Assembly (NCBI GenBank): GCA_963930775.1
Contig: OZ005689.1
Span: 9,560,854-9,624,853 of the forward strand
Length of the DNA: 64,000 nt
Reading direction: 5' to 3'
DNA from: Cliona cf. orientalis
Taxonomy: Eukaryota; Porifera; Demospongiae; Clionaida; Clionaidae
A program made the translations under genes and the position numbers. Under the pieces are notes generated by a model. It worked only from the letters and a program-made list of their open reading frames with translations. It was not told the DNA's origin and did no database searches. Positions within the stretch are counted from its first letter, which is position 1; every line of letters starts with the position of its first letter. Shown in pieces: positions 22,803-34,424 of this stretch.

Positions 22803-24595
22803 CAATGTCGGGTCACAGATTTGGCCGTTACTTCATCAGATGTTAATAAAATTAATCTATACTAAGTGCATGCATGGGCAGGAGGGAGGTCCAGGATAGT
22901 AATCGGTAAACTGGAGGGGACGTGACTGAAGTACTCCTACAACTTTTGCGACTTGTTTTCTAAGTGTACAATGTTGTACCAGTATAACTATTCTTGTTAC
23001 ACTTGTCTAGCTACTACAAAAAAATTCCAAGAACAAAAAAAAATGTTGTTCGCTAAACACTACTACAAATAAATTGCCAAAAATGTTGTTCGCTAAACAT
23101 GCATTCATTTTCTATATATAGTACAACATTCATGTTGTGTAAACACACATTCATGTTCCAGTACATTTTCATAGTACAAATAACTGTCAAAATTAATTTT
23201 CAGTGTAAAAATTAAGAAAAACAGATGATATACACCCCGTATATATTGTATACTCTACTCCAGGCATTATAGTTTTTGTTATAGTCATTGTGGTAGATCA
23301 TTTGGAAAGTGTGGTTGGTACCACGTACAACAAGAAAATTGGAATAAAAATACATGACAGTGTAATTAAGAATTTATCAAAACTAATAATGTTATAATAA
23401 AACAAGATTCTCTGCAACACCCAGTTTAAGGTTTATATAAGACTAGCATTTGAAATGATTTTAATCAAATCAGTATGCAGGTGGATGTGCCAAGTCTGAC
23501 TCCTGTACATTGCACACAAATAATTGCCTGGAATATCGCACAACCAATTGACTTCATTCTAGTCTCATATTATTATTTGATGTGGGTTTATTCACTATGA
23601 ACTGATTCCAGACCATGCAGCCTCGCACTTGTAAGCTTATTCATACAGACCTCAAATTCAAATCTAAAGGTGAGGCTTGCCTATCACTTGTATTCACAGA
23701 TTCACGGCCAGCATAACATTTGCATGATAACTACTCTTGCTCGCATTACAGGGACTACTACACTTCTTACGATCAGTAGTTAGTGGCTTCATGTGCATGC
23801 ATCAGGGCATACACACACAATTAATTAAATGCAGTGAATATATACTTGTGACAGTTAACAAGGCCTTGGAATGTGATATGGGACACCACAGGAATGTCTC
23901 GTTTAATTGGTTTTCCACTCCATATTACAACATTGATGAACTAGAACTAGCTACTTGGGTTAATTGCTGACGTATTGATTATGCTTAGGTAGCTATGTCT
24001 CCAAATTGTAGCACTCCTAATTAGCGAAATGCTTTATTATCATATGAACCCTTGACCATCTCCCCAGTAGCTGCATAGTGTAATGGTGTATGTGGTAAAA
24101 GGTCGTCAATAGAATGCGTACACATCGATCGATGCTCGCCCCAGAAATCATGGAGATGGCGTCTAAGATCGACTCTCAGCCTTGATAGCGACAAGTTTCG
24201 ATGCTTCAATACAGAGACGAACTCGACAGTACAGTATTCCTTCCGAACTTCAGGTTGGTCACGCTGCTGCAGTCGCGCGCGGGACAGCCCCTTGTGACAA
24301 TGCGTGCTATATATAGCGCAAGGCTAGCTTTATTTATCCACGGCATTACGTAAGCCAAGAAAACACGTGAAGTTCAACCAACACTACTTCTCAGAGAAAG
24401 TAGCGCTCAGCTTATAATGTATTCGCAGGATACACGCGTAAGATACTCTACATATTTACTGATTTTCATGTCCCAGAAAGGCTCCAGCGAGGCCCTGAAT
24501 TTTCTCATAATTACCTCATAGATTACACCATAGGTTTCATCATAATTACACCATAATTACCTCATAACCACAGAAAAGTAAATTGCTACTGGGGA
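22803..24595. other. Intergenic, diverged copies of dermatopontin upstream flank
   Basis: No gene is supported. Segments recur with changes at 46.35-47.9 kb and 61.9-62.6 kb (for example the AGGTGGATGTGCCAAGTC region and the GGGACACCACAGGAATG region), showing that the family duplicated with long upstream flanks. Confidence 0.55.
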
Positions 24596-24599
24596 GATA

Positions 24600-27500
24600 A
24601 TGAACAACTCAGAGACTACGTCCAGAGTCCCTCATGGATACGCCGCCATAAATTCGAACTGGGACACATCGACAAACTGCGCATGCTCCGTATACGCGTA
24701 CAATATTGGGGCGCGCGGCTTGAGCCGGTTGACCTTCACCTGCGACTGAATAGGGAAATCCCCCCGAGTGCGAGCTCGCCAAAGAAAGCGAACCGAGAAA
24801 ATCGCCATATCTCATCGATAGTCCACGATGTCTTCTACGCTAGGTTTGAATTCTGGGTCCCAACACCCTGTCATGTGAGCTAAACTTTTTGAAACAGTTT
24901 CACAGCAATTACATCATAGGTTTCATCATAAATTTCATCATCATAATTTCATCATAGCGAGAGCCGAATTCTTAGTTTCTGAATGGGACTCTGAACGTAA
25001 TGAACAACTTAGAGACTACGTCCAGAGTCCCTCACGAATACGCCGCCATAAATTCGAACTAGGACACATCGACAAACTGCGCATGCTCCGTATACGCGTA
25101 CAATATTGGGGCGCGCGGCTTGAGCCGGTTGACCTTCACCTGCCATGTGCTCGACTGAATAGGGAAATCCCCCTGCCCTGAAAGCGAGCTCGCTAGAGAA
25201 AGCGAACTGAGAGAAACGCCAAAAGGATATCATCGGATAGTCCACGATCTCTTCTACGCTAGGTTCGAATTCTGGGTCCCAACAACCTTTCATGAGCGCT
25301 AAACATTTTGAAACAGTTTTCACCCCAATTTCATCATAATTTCATCATAGGTTTCGTCATTAATTACCTCATTACTTTCGTCAGCAATTACTCATCGCGC
25401 GGCCGATTTTTTTTTTTGCGGATTGGGACTCGGGATGTAATAAGTAATTTGAATCTTCTGTAATTAGCTATAGTAGGTTTCATCATTATTCATCATAATT
25501 ACCTCATCGCGAGGCCGAATCGATTTGTTAATCGGGACTCTGGACGTAACGTAATGAACAACTTAGAGACTACATCCCGAGTCCCTCATAAGTATTGCAC
25601 CGCGCTTACTGTACGCCGCCATAATTCGAACTTGGACACATCGACAAACTGCGCATGCTCCGTACACGCAGTATATTGGGGCGCGCGGGTTGAGCCGGTT
25701 GACCCGAACGTGACCTCCACTGCCATGTGCTAGACTGTATAGGGGAATCCCCCCAGAGAGCTCGCTCGCCAAAGAAAGCGAACTGAGAGAATCGCCATAT
25801 GTCATCGATAGTCCACGATCTCTTGTACGCTAGGTTCGAATTCTGGGACCCAATACCCTGTCATGCGCGCTAAACATTTTGAAGCAGTCTTCACCCCAAT
25901 TTCATCATAATTTCATCATAATTTCATCATAGGTTTCATCATAGGTTTCGTCATAATTACCTCATCGAGCGGCCGAATTTCGATTTGTGAATTGGGACTC
26001 GGGATGTAATGAACAACTTAGAGACTACGTCCAGAGTCCCTCATGAATACGCCGCCATAAATTCGAACTAGGACACATTGACAAACTGCGCATGCTCCGT
26101 ATACGCGCACAATATTGGGGCGCGCGGCTTGAGTCGGTTGACCTTCACCTGCCATGTGCTTGACTGAATAGGGAAATCCCCCTGCCCTGAAAGCGAGCTC
26201 GCTAGAGAAAGCGAACTGACAGAAACGCCATAATGATATCATCGGATAGTCCACGATCTCTTCTACGCTAGGTTCGAATTCTGGGTCCCAATAACCTTTC
26301 ATGCGCGCTAAACATTTTGCTAGGCTGTATAGGGAAATCCCCCCAGAGAGCTCGCTCGCCAAAGAAAGCGAACTGAGAGAATCGCCATATGTCATCGATA
26401 GTCCACGATCTCTTGTACGCTAGGTTCGAATTCTGGGTCCCAACACCCTGTCATGCGCGCTAAACATTTTGAAGCAGTCTTCACCCCAATTTCATCATCA
26501 TTTCATCATAATTTCATCATAGGTTTCAATAATTTCATCATAGGTTTCGTCATAATTACTCATCGCGCGGCCGAATTCTTTTTTGCGGATTGGGACTCGG
26601 GATGTAATAATGAACAACTTAGAGACTACATCCCGAGCCCCTCATAAGTATTGCACCGCGCTTACTGTACGCCGCCATAATTCGAACTTGGACACATCGA
26701 CAAACTGCGCATGCTCCGTACACGCAGTATATTGGGGCGCGCGGGTTGAGCCGGTTGACCCGAACGTGACCTCCACTGCCATGTGCTAGACTGTATAGGG
26801 GAATCCCCCCAGAGAGCTCGCTCGCCAAAGAAAGCGAACTGAGAGAATCGCCATATGTCATCGATAGTCCACGATCTCTTGTACGCTAGGTTCGAATTCT
26901 GGGACCCAATACCCTGTCATGCGCGCTAAACATTTTGAAGCAGTCTTCACCCCAATTTCATCATAATTTCATCATAATTTCATCATAGGTTTCATCATAG
27001 GTTTCGTCATAATTACCTCATCGAGCGGCCGAATTTCGATTTGTGAATTGGGACTCGGGATGTAATGAACAACTTAGAGACTACGTCCAGAGTCCCTCAT
27101 GAATACGCCGCCATAAATTCGAACTAGGACACATTGACAAACTGCGCATGCTCCGTATACGCGCACAATATTGGGGCGCGCGGCTTGAGTCGGTTGACCT
27201 TCACCTGCCATGTGCTTGACTGAATAGGGAAATCCCCCTGCCCTGAAAGCGAGCTCGCTAGAGAAAGCGAACTGACAGAAACGCCATAATGATATCATCG
27301 GATAGTCCACGATCTCTTCTACGCTAGGTTCGAATTCTGGGTCCCAACAACCTTTCATGCGCGCTAAACATTTTGAAACAGTTTCACAGCAATTACATCA
27401 TAGGTTTCATCATAATTTCATCATAGCGAGAGCCGAATTCTAATTGAGACTCTGGACGTAATGAACAACTTGGAGACTACATCCCGAGTCCCTCATAAGT

Positions 27501-27960
27501 ATTGCACCGCGCTCACTGTACGCCCCCATAATTCGAACTAGGACACACCGACAAACTGCGCATGCTCCGTACACGTGTGTATTGGGGCGCGCGGCTTGAG
27601 CCGGTTGACCCGAACTCGAACGTGACCTCCACTGCCATGTGCTAGACTGTATGGGGAAATCCCCTCAGAGAGCTCGCTCGCTAAAGAAAGCGAACTGAGA
27701 GAATCGCCATATATCATCGATAGTCCACGATCTCTTCTACGCTAGGTTCGAATTCTGGGTCCCAACACCCTATCATGCGCGCTAAACATTTTGAAGCAGT
27801 TTTCACCCCAATTTCATCATAATTTCATCATAGGTTTCGTCATTAATTACCTCATTACTTTCGTCAGCAATTACTCATCGCGCGGCCGATTTTTTTTTTT
27901 GCGGATTGGGACTCGGGATGTAATAAGTAATTTGAATCTTCTGTAATTAGCTATAGTACA
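24600..27960. repeat. Tandem array of about 400-600 bp units (seven units)
   Basis: Units start with GAACAACTTAGAGACTAC or close variants near 24600, 25001, 25555, 26009, 26611, 27066 and 27461. Each carries a GC-rich core (ACTGCGCATGCTCCGTA, TTGGGGCGCGCG) and an ATTTCATCATA-type AT-rich spacer of variable copy number. The units at 25555 and 26009 are nearly identical to those at 26611 and 27066, a higher-order duplication with period about 1056 bp. On the minus strand most units keep an open frame including GCWDPEFEPSVEEIVDY, which resembles the C-terminal end of a protein-kinase domain. The frame ends within each unit, so a real gene is not supported. Confidence 0.85.
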
Positions 27961-28328
27961 TTCATGTGTATTACAGATGCTAGATGCTTACGAGGAATTT
28001 ACATCAACCAGGCTTGGCCTCAATACCTTTAGCTAAACATAGATTGATTATTGCTTGTTCCTCCAGGGCCATAAAAGCACTATTTCTTTGAACATCTCTG
28101 TTTAGAAAAAAGGTGCTTTATCTGATTGGTAGGTATACATTGCAAATTAGGGTTAATAATCAGCCCAAATACTATCAAACAATAAAGCTAATTAACACAA
28201 CTATATCATTATTATCATCTAACTAAGCAAAAAACTCAAGACTTCAATGTTCTAAGTTTATATCATGGCTAGCTATAGTTCAACTGTTCACTGTAACGAT
28301 TTACAGTAGTATGTCACAAGCATGACGT
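27961..28328. other. Downstream flank of the orphan gene, repeated at 36.66 and 48.05 kb
   Basis: The stretch with CATAAAAGCAC...TTTGAACATCTCTGTT...AGGTGCTTTATCTGATTGG recurs downstream of the second gene copy (36660-36790) and again at 48190-48340. No gene is seen. Confidence 0.6.
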
Positions 28329-29010
28329 TCAAGGTTGTGTTTCAGTGACTGTCACCTCCACATACTTGATATCATAATGCTCTTTGTCGTCACCGCGATA
28401 CACTTCCAGCCAGAGGCCATTCTGATCAAGTCGTCGCAGGGTTCTAAAATTGGCAGAGATCATGTGACCTGCATCGAGGGCGGTGTAGATGGTGCCAAAG
28501 CCCTCTCTTGGTTTGAGCCTCATTTCAAAGACATTGGGCCAGTGGGTGTAGTCAGTGCTTGGCTTGGCGAGATCCTTCTGGATTTTAGGAGGATCAAAGT
28601 CATAATGCCCGGAATCTCCTTCGATTGGGTAATAGGGACCGATCCCAGCCGTGTGGTACCTAGTCATATCCAGCAGCTGAAATCCAAAGGCACGCTCCTG
28701 GTCACTGACGGTGAAGGAGATAGGGTCAGGCGGGGTTCCACCGGTATACTTCAAGCCAGCCCTGATCTTCACCGTCAGATCTCCACCACGCAGGACAGAT
28801 TTATCAAGCAGTTGGACATAAAAGATACGCTCGTAATCTCTCGAATCTTTATTGATTATCAAGTGCAAGTCTTCCTGCTGAAACGTGCAGTTCCATTTTG
28901 CGTTATTAGCCAGCCACTCCGGTGTCATTAAGCGATAGCTAGTACAACTCCTTCGGTTTTCCACTCCAAGTACCTGATGACCTAGTGCTTCTTGCGTTGG
29001 TTGCTGACAT
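28329..29010 (-). pseudogene. Unrecognised 225-residue protein, copy 1, broken by a 4-bp insertion
   Basis: Minus-strand copy of the intact gene at 36930-37607, with high identity over the body. The ATG equivalent is at 29010. After about 23 codons the reading TTG TAC TAG is a stop: the sequence has TAGCTA at 28936-28941 where the intact copy has TA at 37537-37538. Downstream of this 4-bp insertion the frame is open again to 28329. No domain was recognised; see the intact copy for description. A TATA box is still present upstream. Confidence 0.82.
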
Positions 29011-29084
29011 ATCGATTCTGCTTGCTGTAGTTTAGGATATCTCCAAAAAGAAGTTTGTTGGCATGCACTAGAGTGAGGTCCCTG

Positions 29085-29098
29085 GTCGTTTATATAGC
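29085..29098 (-). promoter_or_regulatory. TATA box of orphan-gene copy 1
   Basis: GCTATATAAACGACC on the minus strand about 80 bases upstream of the ATG equivalent. The intact copy has GCTATATAAAGGACC at the matching position. Confidence 0.6.
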
Positions 29099-29585
29099 AC
29101 TCCTAGGCCAATTTTGAGGAAGGCATTAAAGGAATTCACATGTAGCTACTGAGCTGGGCCTTGAGTTTCTTCAGAACTTTAAGTGTAAATGGATTATTGG
29201 TACCTTCCCTGTAAAGCAAGTTTACACCTTAACAGTAACTTGTTATTAAGTGATGGTGGATGGGCTACAATATCAATCAATATTATAGTCTTCTAGGAAG
29301 CAAGAGAGTATAGATGAAAGAGGAGAAGGAAGCCAGTAACAGCACCATGTGTTTGGGTGATATCCTAATTAAGCCATGAAGCCTGGAATATCATTAACCT
29401 ATATAGCTTCCTATTAAATATTCACACTTAGCTACACTAGGTTTTCTTTTTTGAGAATTCAATTACTGTTATCATTTGTCCTTCTTTTCTCTGAACATCT
29501 CTGTTCACACAATGATATCAAATGTCAGTGACAGTAACTTACAGTTAAACCATCCTTACTAGGGCTGTAGCTATGAAATATAATA
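29099..29585. other. Upstream flank of orphan-gene copy 1
   Basis: It is paralogous to about 37700-38200. Differences include extra AGCT units in the other copy: TACCTTCCCT at 29201 against a TAGCTAGCTA-containing version at 37812-37821. No gene is seen. Confidence 0.6.
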
Positions 29586-29587
29586 CC

Positions 29588-29664
29588 TGAGTGTGGTTAC
29601 TACTTAGAACCCAAGGGCGAAGCCCGAGGACGTCTCTAAGTAGTCACACAGGGCATTATCCACA
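29588..29664. mobile_element. Hairpin element with GGGCGAAGCCC tip
   Basis: GTGGTTACTACTTAGA and the inverted TCTAAGTAGTCACAC flank a centre containing AAGGGCGAAGCCCGAGG. A second hairpin with the same tip in reverse orientation (CCTCGGGCTTCGCCCTCGG) but different stem sequence lies at 50850-50975. Confidence 0.6.
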
Positions 29665-29845
29665 TAGCCTAGGCAAGGGTGGTTTGGCTGGCTTGTAGCC
29701 CACACAAGTGCATAGTTAATGAATGCTCATTCTGCCTTGTCTAGACATGCCTAGAGTGCGAGCTCAGCTGTAAAGTGTAGTAGGTATATAGCTTGCAGCA
29801 CTAGTTGAACCCTTCAGTCTTGTTCTGCATCTTGGCATCTCTACT

Positions 29846-30004
29846 ATGGCAACTAAACGCAAAGTTTGCTGCTCTGTACAAGCGTCCAACGAAAACTTGG
29901 ATCCTGATTTGGTGGATTTTCAATCGACTGAGAAGAAAAAGCGATTTGCTAATCATGGGCCTGCGTCTGAAGAGCAAGTCTCCAGTTATGCTAATTATAT
30001 ATAA
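29846..30004 (+). CDS. Small ORF, 52 residues, unrecognised
   Basis: The ATG at 29846 opens a frame rich in charged residues (MATKRKVCCSVQASNENL, then DLVDFQSTEKKKRF) to a TAA at 30002-30004. Its composition looks more like coding DNA than the overlapping longer frame. It could be a detached first exon of a multi-exon gene or a relic, possibly of a DUF3504-type protein such as the relic at 62.6 kb, but that link is weak. No splice partner was found. Confidence 0.3.
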   Translation: MATKRKVCCSVQASNENLDPDLVDFQSTEKKKRFANHGPASEEQVSSYANYI

Positions 30005-30153
30005 AGGTGTAATTAACACAGAATAAAGTATCCTCAGCAACTGTTGCAGATTCCTTGTAATTTGTTGTGAATTAGGTCTAATTACAATACTTTTACAACA
30101 TCATGCAGGGGAGGTGAAACCCCCCCCCCCCCCAAATGGAAGGCTACTATATT

Positions 30154-30231
30154 ATTGTAGTAATATAATTGTAATAATATGACATTGTACATTCTATTAT
30201 CAAGCTTTGTGGGTATCTATTTGACTGGCTT
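30154..30231 (+). repeat. Direct repeat, copy 1 (partner 31494-31569)
   Basis: About 77 bases, starting GTAGTAATATAATTGTAATA and ending GACTGGCTTTG, are virtually identical to 31494-31569. Here the copy is bracketed by two long poly-C tracts (about 30119-30134 and 30235-30255). Confidence 0.8.
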
Positions 30232-30948
30232 TGCCCCCCCCCCCCCCCCCCCCCACCAAACTGAGTGCAGAATCCTCACCACTACATGCATAAATGCATG
30301 ACTCGTGTACTTGTAGATCTATAGCTAACTAGCGATCCGGGCCATGATGGCTGGTCATTCATAACACTAGAACTAAGTGTGCAGAAAGTTACTTTCACTG
30401 ATGCTATCAGTATGGGCTCTTGATCTGCAGCTATGGCTTGGATCGCCAGTTGGCTATCTTCTACTGTAACAGATTATCACACTAACTTTCTTTGATCTTT
30501 CGTCAACCCAAAAATCAGGCCTATAGCTACTTTCTACTCTGTGGCTGTAATCATTACTATTTCAATGTAGCTATTGCTTAAAATTCAATTCTGTGAAACT
30601 AATCAGCAAACTAGCTGCAGCTAGGCTAACAAAACCACAAAGAACGTGAGGTATAAGTTGTAGTTGCTAGGCAAAACCACCAAGAACGCACAGTATAAGT
30701 TGTAGTTGCTGAGCAACACCACAAATTTAAGCATGCACTGTATAAATAGAAGTTAATTACTTATTCTCACCTGGTCCTAGCGCTACCCACAGCCTACCAG
30801 CACTATAAGTGATTTATTTCACTGGCAGTGCCTTTGATCTCTATGCCATGGCTTCAGTACTAGTGGTACAATACTAATTGTACCACTGAAGCCATAGAGC
30901 CATAGTGCTTCTCACTCGTGGTGTAAATCACTTACTTACTTGTATCCC
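30232..30948. other. Intergenic with a palindrome near 30838-30905
   Basis: Just after the C tract, the CTGAGTGCAGAATCCTCACC stretch is the end of the repeat family also seen at 33.85-34.3 kb. CTCTATGCCATGGCTTCAGT near 30838 pairs with ACTGAAGCCATAGAG near 30885. No gene is seen. Confidence 0.5.
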
Positions 30949-31046
30949 ACTCATGCTTGAGTATAACCTATATTTATAAACCCTCACCACAAACGTACTC
31001 CACTCATGCTTGAGTATAACCTATATTTATAAACCCTCACCACAAA
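30949..31046 (+). repeat. Tandem duplication of about 50 bp
   Basis: CCACTCATGCTTGAGTATAA through CCCTCACCACAAA is present twice in a row with essentially no change. Confidence 0.8.
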
Positions 31047-31370
31047 GTGTAGGCAGAGGAGTTACTGTAATCGTTTGGTGATTTTGTCCATCCATCTGAC
31101 TGAACCCTCCCTGTGTTAACTGTTAAGGGTCATGTTATGTTCTTCCCAGTGGTGTAGTACATGGTACTATATACTCAGCTACATGATTAATATTATTTAT
31201 TGCCATTCTTGCAGCAAATTGCTGGTTGTCAATCATTGACAGTGTAAATAGGCTTTCAGTTAAGATAGTAACATAGTCAGGTATCCTTTCCTTATCAGGT
31301 TTCCGTTGATCCGCAGAGAATAGCTAGTACCATCCTATCAGAACCCTGTTCAAGTGCAACTCTTGCTATT
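31031..31370 (+). repeat. Degenerate copy of the CCGTCCGTCCG repeat family
   Basis: It shares order and wording with 33846-34330: an AACCCTC...CAAAG...GTAGGC start, TAATCGTTTGG, a GTCC(A/G)TCC run, a TTGACAGTGTAAATAGGC-like block and a TTTCAGTTA block. It is diverged and shortened. Confidence 0.65.
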
Positions 31371-31493
31371 GAACATGCAAGCATAGTGAGATTGAGGGCA
31401 CAATAGACACAGCCATGCTATACACACAAGAGTCGTGCAATCAGGGGTGAGATTCTGCATTGATTTTATCTGATTCAGTAACTGCAAATTTGT

Positions 31494-31569
31494 AGTAATA
31501 TAATTGTAATAATATGACATTGTACATTCTATTATCAAGCTTTGTGGGTATCTATTTGACTGGCTTTGG
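31494..31569 (+). repeat. Direct repeat, copy 2 (partner 30154-30231)
   Basis: Near-exact copy of 30154-30231, about 1.34 kb away, in the same orientation. Confidence 0.8.
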
Positions 31570-33010
31570 TAAATTACAAAGTATTCATGATGAGGTTTGC
31601 GACTAGGGCCAGGTCAGGTGCACATTGCATTATAATAGTATGTGATATATTATTATTATTATAGGCATGGGCTACTAACAATATAATGTAACATTGTGGC
31701 ATTGTGCAGAAAGTCTTCCCAGAAACAAGCGTACCTATAGGAGTTAGTGTTGAAGTAGGATAACATGTAGAGCACTAGGTGTGGGTGATATCCTAATCTA
31801 TGAATATTCATACCTTGAGTAGTATCATTACCCTATTGTTCACACATAATATGGCTTCCTTATTAATTAATCACCAGAATTAAAATCTTCTAGGTTAGCC
31901 CCCCGCCCCTTTCTTCAGTTTTTTTTGAGCCTTAAATCAATAATATAGTTTGTACTGGTGTCCCTTATCCTTCCCAAAAGCATCTTTTCTTAGTCTCGTG
32001 CCCACCCCCCTTTCACGCACGCGGAGAGAAAGGGTCTGGACAGGTGTGTAGCTATAGGGCCCATGTCGCTGAGGAATGTACGCATGACATCACGTATTTC
32101 TGGTATGTGTGAATAAGAAACGCGAATAAATTAACATTCCATTGGGCACCAAGGGTTAGCTATATTGTGTATGAACGCGCATGTGCACATGCAATCATTA
32201 ATGCGCATTCCGTTGCAATCATTAATGTGCATTCCATTCATGCCCGCGCAGTCATGTAACTTGATCCATGCATCTTACATGTCTGTGTACAATATTATAG
32301 CTTTCAGAAGCTGACTACTACTATTAAATTTCTTTCAGGTATGCAGAAAAACCTACTCATCAATGCCTTCAGGCTATACTGAGCTCTTCATAATGTTTTC
32401 TAAATAGAACATAGCTAGCTACCTAATCAACCTCCTTTCTGCATGGTCACTGAATATCACCTGGCATGTGATCTGGATATCATATAATATATAGGTGCAT
32501 AGAGTGATATCTAGCAATATCATGCTGCTTTTAATTGGAAATCTCTATGGTAACATATTATACCAACCATAGATTTGTAACTGTTATCAGTATTGTGTGT
32601 GGGTGATATCCTAATCTATGAATATCATTATCGTAAAATTAAAATGGCCACAATACAAGCTTGGTCAGATATAAAGCAAGTAGCTAGCTATAAAAAACGA
32701 AGGATGAAGTAGGGATGGCAGGGTCAAAAAGAACACAAACAAGATTTATAATAACATTACTATGATAAAAAAATTACAGGAGGTACGAGACGGAAAGACT
32801 GGAAATGGGAGGGGCACTGCTATCGTCAGAAGACATATCTTGGGGAAAATCCCTCAAAGTGTAGCTCGTCGTGATCCTCTTCTCCCAAAGAAAATGACTC
32901 TGGCTCGATTTTCACAAACTGCATGAGCATCGTGGGTGCTGTCCGTTTGTGGGAGATAGCTAGCAGACCCGAAAGATCAAAATTTGTATCGGAATTCCCC
33001 CACTTTACCT
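31570..33010. other. Intergenic, nothing recognised
   Basis: Mostly AT-rich sequence. Around 31735-31860 it resembles the upstream flanks of the orphan genes (GTGTGGGTGATATCCTAAT), and the same phrase recurs near 32600. A stretch near 32780-33000 is more GC-rich, but no gene could be supported. Confidence 0.45.
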
Positions 33011-33135
33011 GAGGCTTTCAGTTTATATACCAGGTGTCAGAACCCTGTTTAGGTGCAGGATATGTACGTCAATGCTATTATAGCGGTGACTGAGGGTTCT
33101 GCATTCCTGTGCATCGTTAACCCTCGCCGCAAAGA
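33011..33135 (+). repeat. End of one CCGTCCGTCCG repeat copy, start of the next
   Basis: CAGAACCCTGTTTAGGTGCAGG to CATTCCTGTGCATCGTT is the 3' end of the family. AACCCTCGCCGCAAAGA then begins another copy, which is interrupted by the MITE at 33136-33317 and by a further insertion at about 33340-33845. Confidence 0.55.
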
Positions 33136-33317
33136 CAGGTGCTGATCCAGAAAATTTTCATGGAAGGTGGCTGACGGGGTGGCTACCCATAGTAAACCAT
33201 ACTGGTGCAAAGGGGGTGGCTGGTTAATAATGGTGGATATCTCCTATACTACATTGCATAAAAGAACTGGTGAAGGGGGGTGGCTAGCCACCCCATCCAC
33301 CCCTGGATCAGCCCCTG
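33136..33317. mobile_element. MITE with CAGG...CCTG ends and 5-bp target duplication
   Basis: CAGGTGCTGATCCAG at the left and CTGGATCAGCCCCTG at the right are terminal inverted repeats. AAAGA directly flanks both sides (33131-33135, 33318-33322). The empty site is the normal repeat sequence CCGCAAAG.GTAGGCGG seen in other copies. Ends are hAT-like but the duplication is 5 bp. Confidence 0.75.
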
Positions 33318-33423
33318 AAAGAGTAGGCGGAGGGTTACTGCTGTAGCGTGCCACAATGGCTCCGTGCCACAATGGCTTCGTGCGACGTGCTGGAATGGCC
33401 ATAGGGAGGCGCGCGCAACAACG

Positions 33424-33625
33424 GTTCGTGTATACCCCAGCCCCACCCACCTATACTGCGCGGTATAGGTGGGTGGGGCTGGGGGGTTTTGGGATGGGTT
33501 GCCAATGGTTAGCAGGGTTAGTCTCGAGGGTTTGGCTATGCGTGATATGGATTGGAGGGGCTGGGGGGTTTGGGGATGGGTTGCCAATGGTTAGCAGGGT
33601 TAGTCTCTAGGGTTTGTCTATGATA
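33424..33625. repeat. Hairpin plus tandem duplication
   Basis: CCAGCCCCACCCACCTATAC pairs with GTATAGGTGGGTGGGGCTGG around TGCGCG (33430-33480). It is followed by two direct copies of a roughly 60-80 bp G-rich unit containing GGGATGGGTTGCCAATGG (33480-33550 and 33562-33625). Confidence 0.75.
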
Positions 33626-33649
33626 GGGGGGAAATAATGATTGGCAGCA

Positions 33650-33800
33650 GCGACAACAGCGGTGGTGTAGCCTGGTGGTTGGGGCTCTTGTGTGTGGAAC
33701 AGAATGTAGCGGGTTCAAATCTTGCTTCATACTTTGATTTTTTTTTTTCTTTTCACTTGTCGAATTTTTTTCTAAGTTCTTGCGAGCCGGCCAAGCCATT
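33650..33800 (+). mobile_element. tRNA-derived SINE-like element
   Basis: It has a tRNA-like head with a GGTGTAGCCTGGTGG A-box-like segment and a GGGTTCAAATC B-box about 40 bases later. A T-rich tail and CTAAGTT follow. The element at 38660-38790 has the same organisation (GTGCAGTGGCTAAGG, AGTTCGATCC, T-run, TTTTCTAAGTT). A functional tRNA is not supported because the cloverleaf arms do not close well. Confidence 0.55.
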
Positions 33801-33845
33801 CCAGCACGGAGCCAGTATAGCATGCTGCAACTGCTATCATAGATC

Positions 33846-34330
33846 TATGCTGTAATCGTTCGGCGATTTTTGTCCGTCCGTCCGTATGGTAAGGGTCGTC
33901 TGAGAGAAAGTACGCATCTGAGGATTACCAAGCATCAAAGAAGAGTGGTTACGTTAAGTCCTGCCCAGTGGTATAGTAGTGTGCAGCTGTGGTTGCCATT
34001 CTGTGCCTTACTGGTCAGTTGTCAAAGCAGTGACAGTGTAAATAGGCAGTGGCTCTCAAGTGCATAATTCTGTTTAATCAGTAGTCACAGAGGCTTTTAG
34101 TTAACATAGTGACACAGGCAGGTGCCTTCCCCTACGCCTAGAGCTATATATCATGCACTGACTCTGAAGAAAACTGGAGTACTTCAGGTGCAGGGTATGT
34201 ATAATATTATGGTAGTATTATCTAGTTCAATATGAGCAGGCATACTCACTGAGATAATATCCTATAGATCTACATGTATGCGTGTAGCGGTGAGGATTCT
34301 GCACTCCTGTGCATTCATTGTACACTGCAT
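33846..34330 (+). repeat. CCGTCCGTCCG repeat family, long copy
   Basis: About 480 bp from CTGTAATCGTTCGGCGA to CTGCACTCCTGTGCATTC, with a GTCCGTCCGTCC microsatellite near its 5' end. It is the reverse complement of 39218-39606 and of 48344-48872. No coding frame and no clear terminal inverted repeats, so its class is unknown. Confidence 0.75.
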
Positions 34331-34424
34331 GCATGTTGGGTAAATGATTGAGTCTAGACACATTCAGTAGTGAGTAGGCACTATAGCACAATTACACCAA
34401 TGAGATCAGTGTATGTTCACATAG

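Larger units (their letters stand above)
19560..22830. repeat. Segmental duplication, copy 1 (partner about 39.79-42.5 kb)
   Basis: Sequence from CAGATTTCCCCTGTGATAAG onward is repeated, with indels, at 39789-42500. The block contains non-coding sequence, a ZU5-gene fragment and a dermatopontin gene. Between the copies there are exact 4-bp insertions, for example GATCGATGCATGTATG here (TGCATG at 20856-20861) against GATCGATGTATG at about 40437. A further insertion near 20534-20765, bounded by GGCCACTCCAAATTAAT-type inverted ends, is absent from copy 2. Confidence 0.85.

Noticed and set aside
24600-27960. CRISPR-like or minisatellite array
   Set aside because: Units are 400-600 bp with no short constant repeat and unique spacer pattern; it is a eukaryotic tandem duplication.
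28335-28931. 198-codon plus-strand frame opposite the orphan gene (also 36918-37532)
   Set aside because: Both strands are open, but the minus strand has the TATA box, a start codon in a good place and a frame disrupted by one identifiable insertion; the plus frame has no promoter or known domain.
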